A DNA stretch of 54,209 nucleotides from Lachnospiraceae bacterium (lineage in GTDB: Bacteria > Bacillota > Clostridia > Lachnospirales > Lachnospiraceae), in assembly GCA_017479935.1 (NCBI GenBank), contig JAFVBO010000011.1, positions 1 to 54,209 of the forward strand. Direction: 5' to 3'. How positions within the stretch are numbered: the stretch's first letter is position 1; each line of letters opens with the position of its first letter. The translations under genes were made by a program, and so were the position numbers. Shown here piece by piece: positions 9,797 through 15,175 of the stretch. The notes under the pieces were generated by a model. It was not told where the DNA came from. It searched no databases and saw only the letters and a program-made list of their open reading frames with translations.

Positions 9797-9825
9797 TTGT
9801 TTATAGAGAATCTTCCCTCTATAAT
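9797..9825 (+). promoter_or_regulatory. AraC-gene promoter with embedded operator-like dyad
   Basis: -35 TTGTTT (9797-9802) and -10 TATAAT (9820-9825) are 17 bp apart. The spacer is occupied by a perfect 7-bp inverted repeat, TATAGAG (9802-9808) and CTCTATA (9817-9823), touching both promoter boxes. A protein bound there would block the promoter, which suggests autorepression or control by another factor. Confidence 0.7.
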
Positions 9826-9848
9826 GGCTATAAAAAAAGGAGGGTGCC

Positions 9849-10820
9849 ATGAATCTGGAAGAATATGCGACAATCGAACGAGACGCCATGCTGCAGAAAG
9901 AAAGCATCTGGCCTTTTATTCTTCGGGAATGCGCGGAAAAGGGGTATTTCACCATTCCTTCGTCACTGGCAGAGAAATCCGGCTGCGGAATCACCGTAAC
10001 GGTTCATGGATACCCGGATCCAAAAGAAATCAATGAGCGGCGGATGCACCGGCACGAGTTTTTTGAATTGATTTACGTCTATCGCGGCACCTATCAAAAC
10101 CGCATGGAAGAGGAAGACGTGCAGATGAAGGCGGGCGACTTGATGCTCCTGAACACCAATGTCCTTCATTCCCCCTGTCTGACGGACAAAAAGGACATTA
10201 CATTTAATCTTCTGATCAGCAGACGGCTGGTGCAGGACCGGCTGCTTTCCCAGCTGACCTCAAGCGAGTTGTTGTTTCCCTTCTTTTACAACTGCCTGCA
10301 CAGTGGTACCGCACTCAAGCAGTTTATCCTATTCCGATCCGCGCCGGAGGAAGTAAGGCTGTTATCCGAGCATATGATCTTAGAATCGTTCCAGAAACAG
10401 CGATATTACCGGGATGCCTTGCCGCTCCTTCTTCATCTGGTTCTTCTGGGGCTTAGCCGTGCGGATTATACGGCAGGCGGCAGCTCCGACACGGAAAACC
10501 GTGGAAACATCTTTGAAGCTCAGCTGCACAACTATATCAATCAACATCTGTGTACGGCTACGCTTCCGGACGCGGCCGACAGCCTTCGCTATACGCCCGC
10601 CTATCTGTCCCGGAAAATCAGACAAACCCTGGGGATCACCTTTTCCCAGCTGCTCACCGATTACCGCCTGCGCAAAGCCTGCGAACTGCTTCAGGGCACA
10701 GATATGCTTCAGGAGGAAATCGCCCGGGCCGTGGGCTACGAAGACTCCTCCTACTTTATTCGCAAGTTTAAGGAGAATCTGCATCTGACTCCCGGAGAAT
10801 ACCGAAAAAACAGCGGATGA
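9849..10820 (+). CDS. AraC-family transcriptional regulator with cupin sensor domain
   Basis: A 323-residue regulator. The N-terminal half has a cupin-type ligand domain (MHRHEFFELIYVYRG near residue 60, then MKAGDLMLLNTNVLHSP). The C-terminal 100 residues hold two helix-turn-helix motifs of the AraC type (YTPAYLSRKIRQTLGITFSQ, then LLQEEIARAVGYEDSSYF with RKFKENLHLTPGEYRK). The start ATG follows AAAGGAGGGTGCC. It is divergent from the GH106 gene across a 263-bp intergenic region with promoters in both directions, so the glycosidase is the natural target. The inducer is probably a released sugar, which is inference. Confidence 0.92.
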   Translation: MNLEEYATIERDAMLQKESIWPFILRECAEKGYFTIPSSLAEKSGCGITVTVHGYPDPKEINERRMHRHEFFELIYVYRGTYQNRMEEEDVQMKAGDLMLLNTNVLHSPCLTDKKDITFNLLISRRLVQDRLLSQLTSSELLFPFFYNCLHSGTALKQFILFRSAPEEVRLLSEHMILESFQKQRYYRDALPLLLHLVLLGLSRADYTAGGSSDTENRGNIFEAQLHNYINQHLCTATLPDAADSLRYTPAYLSRKIRQTLGITFSQLLTDYRLRKACELLQGTDMLQEEIARAVGYEDSSYFIRKFKENLHLTPGEYRKNSG

Positions 10821-10843
10821 CCTTGCCGATCATCCGCCTTTTT
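10813..10843 (+). terminator. Terminator of the AraC gene
   Basis: GCGGATGA (10813-10820, overlapping the stop codon) pairs with TCATCCGC (10830-10837) and is followed by CTTTTTC. Confidence 0.85.
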
Positions 10844-10890
10844 CTTTCAGTTCCTTCCCTGCCGCGATTTGCTGTAGAGCTGGCCTTTTC

Positions 10891-11289
10891 TTATTCCGTT
10901 ATTTCCTTCTCCGACACGCATTCATTTTTGATGGTGCCCACCAGACTCTGCAGCGCGTCCACCACATGCGGGCGGATATCTCCGCCAATCAGCACATACA
11001 TGATGTCGTCGCCTACCTGCAGTTCGCCTTCGTTCAGCCAGACACGCACGTGATAAATTCCCGGCATCTTCTGGGCTTCCTCAATGGCCTTTTCCACTTT
11101 GTAGGCCTCGTAGGAAAACAGCATGCGGGAAACCTCCGGCACATCCTTCTCGCCGCCGCGCACGGCAGCTTTCGCGGTTTTTCTCACCACGCCGTTGTGC
11201 GTCAGAAACATGCCGCACTTTTCCGCCTCCGGCAGCGCTTTGGCTTCCTTCAGCCACTCATCCATGGATGGAATATCTTTTCTGCTCAT
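10891..11289 (-). CDS. MoaE-like protein (orphan, divergent molybdopterin synthase large subunit)
   Basis: 132 residues when started at ATG 11289; upstream in-frame codons look non-coding. The ribosome site is weak, and GTG 11298 is an alternative start. It follows the MoaE fold pattern: GMFLTHNGVVRKTAK (compare GxVR), SYEAYKVEKAIEEA, NEGELQVGDDIMYVLIGG and a C-terminal lysine pair (about K121 and K128). That spacing equals the two active-site lysines of bacterial MoaE. The HR motif and the PxW between the lysines are missing. MoaE transfers sulfur from MoaD to precursor Z to make molybdopterin. No MoaD or other cofactor gene is nearby, so the enzymatic role is uncertain. Confidence 0.7.
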   Translation of the reverse strand: MSRKDIPSMDEWLKEAKALPEAEKCGMFLTHNGVVRKTAKAAVRGGEKDVPEVSRMLFSYEAYKVEKAIEEAQKMPGIYHVRVWLNEGELQVGDDIMYVLIGGDIRPHVVDALQSLVGTIKNECVSEKEITE

Positions 11290-11402
11290 CGTGTTCACAA
11301 GGCCTGACCTATCACGGGAAGCGTTCTTCCAGAAACAAAAACTCTCCGCCACGCAGAGGCCTTTTCTCCTTTCCCAAGTAAGACAAAAAACCAACAGGGG
11401 CC
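11290..11402 (-). promoter_or_regulatory. Structured 5' leader of the MoaE-like gene
   Basis: About 113 nt lie between the predicted transcription start and the ATG. On the minus strand an AAGGCCT and a later AGGCCTT (just before the start) can pair. They enclose two smaller hairpins, CTCT/AGAG around GCGTGGCGG and GGAAG/CTTCC with an AACG loop, making a possible three-way junction. The outer stem would sequester the start region. No known riboswitch class could be matched by eye. Confidence 0.4.
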
Positions 11403-11408
11403 ATTCCT

Positions 11409-11437
11409 ATTGTAAACGATTCTCCTTTTTTTCGCAA
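11409..11437 (-). promoter_or_regulatory. Promoter of the MoaE-like gene
   Basis: On the minus strand, -35 TTGCGA (11432-11437) and -10 TACAAT (11409-11414) with a 17-bp spacer, between the end of the ABC operon and the MoaE-like leader. Confidence 0.6.
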
Positions 11438-11459
11438 TCCCTTGTCAGATTTTGCAGCC

Positions 11460-12128
11460 TTATGGTCTGTCCAGCCATCTGGACCAGAATATAGCCAGCA
11501 AGGCGGAACCTGCCAGCAATATACCAGCGGTAACCAACCCTGCCACTTCCCGTCCGCTGTTCATACTGCCATGCATCACGATTTCCGTGAGCAGAAGCGG
11601 GCACACAAAGAACAGCCCCCGATGCCCCAGGCGATAGCTCTCCCCTTTAACAAAGTACCCTGGCACCATCGAAAAAAAGGCAAACAACGTTCCTCCCAGG
11701 CTGGAGAAATAATACCAGAAGCCGCTTTCCAGGATGTGGAAGAAACTGTTTCCTGCCAAAATCAGCAAAAAGCTTGCCAGATGAAGCGGAAGCAGAAGGA
11801 GTAACCCTCCCAAAATCACGATGCTTACTTTCTTTCCCGTCGTCAAAGAAACATTCATCACCACGCTCTGTTTTTGCGTCATCGTGTCACCAAAGGTATA
11901 CGAGGCGATGGCCGCTATGCCGCCAAACAGCATCCCCTCCGCGATTGTCAGAAACGAATGCCTGATCTGTGCCGTCCCGAAAACGGTGTGCAGCAAAAAG
12001 ATCTGCCACACGGTACACAGGATAAAGGAACCCACCCACACAGCCATATATTCGCTGATTCGGTTTTCAGTTTCCTTTTTCTCATACTGCCAGGTGGAAA
12101 ACAGGCGAAACAGATCCCGTATCTTCAT
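11460..12128 (-). CDS. ABC-2-type membrane protein of the GntR-controlled operon (second permease)
   Basis: 222 residues from ATG 12128, chosen because AAGGAGG sits 6 nt upstream; a GTG 18 nt earlier lies before this ribosome site. About six hydrophobic segments are visible, for example YMAVWVGSFILCTVWQIFLL, IAEGMLFGGIAAIASYTF, VSIVILGGLLLLLPLHLASF and a C-terminal VTAGILLAGSALLAIFWSRW. Last gene of a five-gene operon and 36 nt downstream of an ATPase gene. Probably the membrane partner of one of the two ATPases. Similar gntR-ABC-permease operons (Ytr type) respond to envelope-active antibiotics; applying that here is inference. Confidence 0.75.
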   Translation of the reverse strand: MKIRDLFRLFSTWQYEKKETENRISEYMAVWVGSFILCTVWQIFLLHTVFGTAQIRHSFLTIAEGMLFGGIAAIASYTFGDTMTQKQSVVMNVSLTTGKKVSIVILGGLLLLLPLHLASFLLILAGNSFFHILESGFWYYFSSLGGTLFAFFSMVPGYFVKGESYRLGHRGLFFVCPLLLTEIVMHGSMNSGREVAGLVTAGILLAGSALLAIFWSRWLDRP

Positions 12129-12164
12129 GCGTATCCTCCTTATCACTCCTGCTGTGCAGATACT

Positions 12165-12953
12165 CTACTTCTCTTGCTCATGCATGGCCAGCATCAGTTC
12201 CTCCAGCGTTGGAAGCGGACAGCCTGGTTTGGAATATTTCTCCTTGCACTCATCCATGCTCCCGCTGTATGCCAGACGGCCGGCATCCAGGATTATAATC
12301 CGGTCCGCAATGCGGTCCAGATCATCCGTCATGTTGGTGGAAAGCAAAATCGCGTGGTCTTCCTCCTCCATAAACTCCTGCAAAAGTGTCAGCATCCGCT
12401 CTCTTCCCGGCGGATCCACCTCGGCGCAAGGCTCATCCAGGATCAGGATTTCCGGCCTGCGCGCCATCATAAGGGCCAGCTGCAGACGCTTTTTCATGCC
12501 GGACGACAAAGCGCCAAAGGTCTTTTCCATCGGAACAGCAAGCCTGTGGGTCAGGTCCCGGAAAAGTGCCTCATCAAACCACGGCTCCATCTTCTTCATA
12601 TCAGCCGCCATCTCGCTTACAAGTCTCTTTGCAGGCCATTCCATATGTTCAAAGCAGAAAGAAACCATGCGCCGGATCCGCGCCTCGTCTTTTTGATATG
12701 TCCATTCCTGATGAGCAGGTTCTTTCGGGTAGAACACCACCTGCCCCTTATCCCATTTCACATGCCCGGCCAATGCCAGAAGGAGCTGGGCTTTATCCGT
12801 TTCCATGTTGCCTGCAAGCCCTGTGATCTGACCGCGAACGAGCGTAAAGGACAGATCCTGAATCTCGAAAACATTCTCTCTTTCGTAGGCATGGGCGCGG
12901 ACAACTTCCTCCCGGCCGGTCCACAGATTTCTGCACATCATCGCATCATTCAT
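12165..12953 (-). CDS. ABC transporter ATPase with degenerate Walker A and H-loop
   Basis: A 262-residue nucleotide-binding subunit. The P-loop is eroded: GLAGNMETDKAQLLL keeps the lysine but lacks the flanking Gly and Thr residues of GxxGxGKT. The signature is good (LSSGMKKRLQLALMMARRPE) and Walker B is intact (ILILDEPCAEVDP), but the H-loop His is replaced by Asn (LLSTNMTDDLD). The start ATG overlaps the stop of the upstream permease (ATGA) and has GGAGG 7 nt upstream. The partner ATPase at 13543-14241 has the complementary pattern of intact and lost motifs, which suggests a heterodimer with one working site. Confidence 0.88.
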   Translation of the reverse strand: MNDAMMCRNLWTGREEVVRAHAYERENVFEIQDLSFTLVRGQITGLAGNMETDKAQLLLALAGHVKWDKGQVVFYPKEPAHQEWTYQKDEARIRRMVSFCFEHMEWPAKRLVSEMAADMKKMEPWFDEALFRDLTHRLAVPMEKTFGALSSGMKKRLQLALMMARRPEILILDEPCAEVDPPGRERMLTLLQEFMEEEDHAILLSTNMTDDLDRIADRIIILDAGRLAYSGSMDECKEKYSKPGCPLPTLEELMLAMHEQEK

Positions 12954-13519
12954 GATCTTTCCTCCTTTCCCCCCGAAAATCCGGAAAACATCAGAAGAAA
13001 CGCCAGGCTATACACCAGGATGCAAGCGCATAGCCCACCCGCAAAAGCAGGGATACTAAAGCTGAGTTGAAAAGCGCAATAGAACATGAGAAAGAGTACG
13101 GCCAGCAAAAGATACGCAGATAATCCGCCCACGTAGGCGCTTCGTTTTCTTTCCGCTTCCTTTATGCAAAGGGTTCGGCCCAGCGAGTCCGGATCCGCGT
13201 ACCGTTTCCGCAGATGATAGACAATGAAAACCGACAATGCAATCAGAAAGATCAGTATGACAACCGATTCCGCCTGTCTGACAGAATGGAGGACATCTTT
13301 CGTTAATTCCAAGGGCGGGGCGCTCGTTCGATTTTCCGGCAAGTATTCCGGATATTGAAAACGGGTCACCAGATACGATATGGGACCATTCCCTCGCATT
13401 TCAAATAAAAACAGCAAATACAGCAGCCACATAAGCGACATTTTTCTGTAAACTCTGTAAAAGGGTGGAATCCAGATCAGGAAACAGCTTCTCACATAGT
13501 CTAAAAATCGAGTCAACAT
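12950..13519 (-). CDS. ABC transporter membrane protein of the GntR-controlled operon (first permease)
   Basis: 189 residues from ATG 13519, selected because GGGAGG lies 6 nt upstream; a GTG 27 nt earlier is less likely. Four or five hydrophobic segments are visible, including MSLMWLLYLLFLFE, VVILIFLIALSVFIVYHL, GLSAYLLLAVLFLMFYCAF and AGGLCACILVYSLAFLLMF. Flanked by the two ATPase genes, overlapping the downstream one by 4 nt. No family beyond an ABC-2-like permease is recognisable. Confidence 0.75.
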   Translation of the reverse strand: MLTRFLDYVRSCFLIWIPPFYRVYRKMSLMWLLYLLFLFEMRGNGPISYLVTRFQYPEYLPENRTSAPPLELTKDVLHSVRQAESVVILIFLIALSVFIVYHLRKRYADPDSLGRTLCIKEAERKRSAYVGGLSAYLLLAVLFLMFYCAFQLSFSIPAFAGGLCACILVYSLAFLLMFSGFSGGKEERS

Positions 13520-13542
13520 CGTCAGCCTCCCTCTTTTCATTC

Positions 13543-14241
13543 TCACTGCCCGGAAAACCGCCCCATGATTTCCGCGATGGAAGGAAGGGTCTCCCCCGGT
13601 ACCCTCATGCGCAGTTTTACTGCCTCTTTCTCTTCATCCAGCCGGATCTGTCCATCGTCAAGAAGGACAATCCGATCCGCCACCCGGTCTAAGTCTGCCG
13701 TTATATGCGTGGAAAAGACCAGACTATGCTTTTCATCCTCCATATACTCCTGCAAAAGATCCAACGCCTCATGCCGCATGGCGGGCGGAAGGCCGCTGGT
13801 AGGCTCATCCAAAAGCAGGATGTCCGGTTTTCTGGCAAGCTCAAAAAGCAGAAGATACATCTTCTTTCCTGCAGAAGTAAAGGAATCCGGCTCCTCATCC
13901 ATCTGTAAGCCCAGACGGCGCATCCGTGTCTCCAGAAACGGCTTGTCAAACCAGGGCTCAAATACCGCTACCGCATCCGCCAGGCTATCCGGCTTTCGTA
14001 TGAGCCAGTCGCCCATTTTTCCTCCCACATAGCTGATCCTCCCCTCACTGGTTTGGACACTGCCTTCTTCCGGCATGAGCCGCCCGGATAAGAGCCGCAG
14101 AAGTGTTGTCTTGCCGGATCCATTGCGCCCGACAAGCCCGGTGATGAGCCCCGGCTCGATGGACAGATTGATCGGTCCCAGTACAAATTCATCCTCTTTA
14201 CCGCTCGGGTGGACCAGCGCATTTTTACACTCCAGTTTCAT
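13543..14241 (-). CDS. ABC transporter ATPase with intact Walker A and eroded signature
   Basis: A 232-residue subunit. Walker A is canonical (GLVGRNGSGKTTLL), Walker B is DILLLDEPTSGLPP, and the H-loop is present (VFSTHITADLD). The ABC signature is unusual: SFTSAGKKMYLLLFELA in place of LSGGQ. The start ATG 14241 follows GGGAGG by 8 nt, directly after the GntR stop codon. With the downstream ATPase it can form a dimer in which only one ATP site has both a good Walker A and a good signature. Confidence 0.9.
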   Translation of the reverse strand: MKLECKNALVHPSGKEDEFVLGPINLSIEPGLITGLVGRNGSGKTTLLRLLSGRLMPEEGSVQTSEGRISYVGGKMGDWLIRKPDSLADAVAVFEPWFDKPFLETRMRRLGLQMDEEPDSFTSAGKKMYLLLFELARKPDILLLDEPTSGLPPAMRHEALDLLQEYMEDEKHSLVFSTHITADLDRVADRIVLLDDGQIRLDEEKEAVKLRMRVPGETLPSIAEIMGRFSGQ

Positions 14242-14244
14242 TCG

Positions 14245-14619
14245 TCACACCTCCCTCCAGCATTCCCAGAGAGCCTCCTGCATTTCCTCCTCCGTCAGAC
14301 CAGCGCTTCGGGAGAAGTCCGTCAACTCCTTCATCCGGGCAGTCATCTGTGACAGGCGCACGGATCGGATGTAGTCTGAATCGACAGAGCTCACGTACAC
14401 GCCTTTTCCCGGCCGGCTGATTAATAGTCCTTCCGCGCAGAGGTCGTCATACGCGCGCTTGCTGGTAATGACACCTACCTGGCACTCCCGGGCCAGCTCC
14501 CGGATCGAAGGCAGGAGTTCTCCCGGTAATAGTTCTCCCGTCAGAATTTTTTCCCGGATCTGGTTTTCCATCTGTTCATAGATGGGAAGCCTGGATACCG
14601 TTGAAATGACCAGTTTCAC
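14245..14619 (-). CDS. GntR-family regulator, YtrA-like short form
   Basis: 124 residues from a GTG start at 14619, with AAGGA 9 nt upstream. The N-terminal winged helix matches GntR: PIYEQMENQIREKILTGELL, LLPSIRELARECQVGVITSK, then RPGKGVYVSS. The C-terminus is only about 45 helical residues and has no effector-binding domain, as in YtrA-type regulators that control ABC transporters. First gene of the operon, so it probably represses its own transcription. A 23-bp dyad overlaps the promoter. Confidence 0.92.
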   Translation of the reverse strand: MKLVISTVSRLPIYEQMENQIREKILTGELLPGELLPSIRELARECQVGVITSKRAYDDLCAEGLLISRPGKGVYVSSVDSDYIRSVRLSQMTARMKELTDFSRSAGLTEEEMQEALWECWREV

Positions 14620-14719
14620 AATCCACCGTCCTTTCCTTTGCCGTTTTAGAATTTTCCTTACACCAGCCGATTGTCTTAACTTGTGCGGCAGTCATTCGAT
14701 CTGTCTTCTTCTGCGTCTG

Positions 14720-14753
14720 CTGTTACTATACGCTAGTTACAGTCAACTGTCAA
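14720..14753 (-). promoter_or_regulatory. Promoter and GntR operator candidate of the ABC operon
   Basis: On the minus strand, -35 TTGACA (14748-14753) and -10 TATAGT (14725-14730) with a 17-bp spacer. A 23-bp dyad (14720-14742), CTGTTACTA then TACGC then TAGTTACAG, pairs at 8 of 9 arm positions. It covers the -10 and much of the spacer, a position expected for a repressor site. Confidence 0.75.
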
Positions 14754-14811
14754 GACCATTTCTGTCTTTTTTCCAACGAAAACATTTCCATACAACTTTT
14801 TGCAAGATGGC

Positions 14812-14855
14812 AAAGAGGCCTCCAAACCGCATCCAATAACGGTTTGAGGCCTCTT
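14812..14855 (-). terminator. Terminator of the copper operon
   Basis: A long stem, AAAGAGGCCTCCAAACCG against CGGTTTGAGGCCTCTT with one bulged C, lies 37 nt after the chaperone stop codon. T-runs are short on the minus side (TTTG) and better on the plus side (TTTTCTT), so it may serve both directions. Confidence 0.65.
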
Positions 14856-14891
14856 TTCTTGTCTCAAAGTGTTTAGAAAAAAACAAGCTTT

Positions 14892-15104
14892 CTATTCGTA
14901 GCTTAAGACGCTGAAGTCTCCTTTAGCTAACGTCTTCTCAATCTCTTCCCGGGACAGATCCTCCTTCAGCGTCAGCACCACGCTTTTATCCTCGTGGTTT
15001 GCCTTGCAGGATTCGACCTGGGGCAGAGCCTCCATGAGTCTCTGTAATCTGCCGGAGCAGCCTCCGCAAAACATTCCATCTACTTTCATGTTGATTGTCT
15101 TCAT
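14892..15104 (-). CDS. CopZ-like copper chaperone (HMA domain)
   Basis: 70 residues from ATG 15104, which has GAGGAGG 7 nt upstream; upstream in-frame codons are not needed. A single heavy-metal-associated domain begins MKTINMKVDGMFCGGCSGRL, with the metal-binding CxxC as CGGC. Seventy-one nt downstream of copA on the same strand and before the shared terminator, so it is the soluble Cu(I) carrier partner of CopA. The substrate is assigned from family and context. Confidence 0.85.
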   Translation of the reverse strand: MKTINMKVDGMFCGGCSGRLQRLMEALPQVESCKANHEDKSVVLTLKEDLSREEIEKTLAKGDFSVLSYE

Positions 15105-15175
15105 ATGAAACCTCCTCTTTTTCCATGTCAAAACTCTTGGCTGCGCCTTCCGCACAGCGTGCCGTTTCCCAACGT

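Noticed and set aside
11290-11394. N-terminal extension of the MoaE-like protein
   Set aside because: The extra 35 residues do not resemble MoaE and overlap a structured leader. The family begins near the ATG at 11289.
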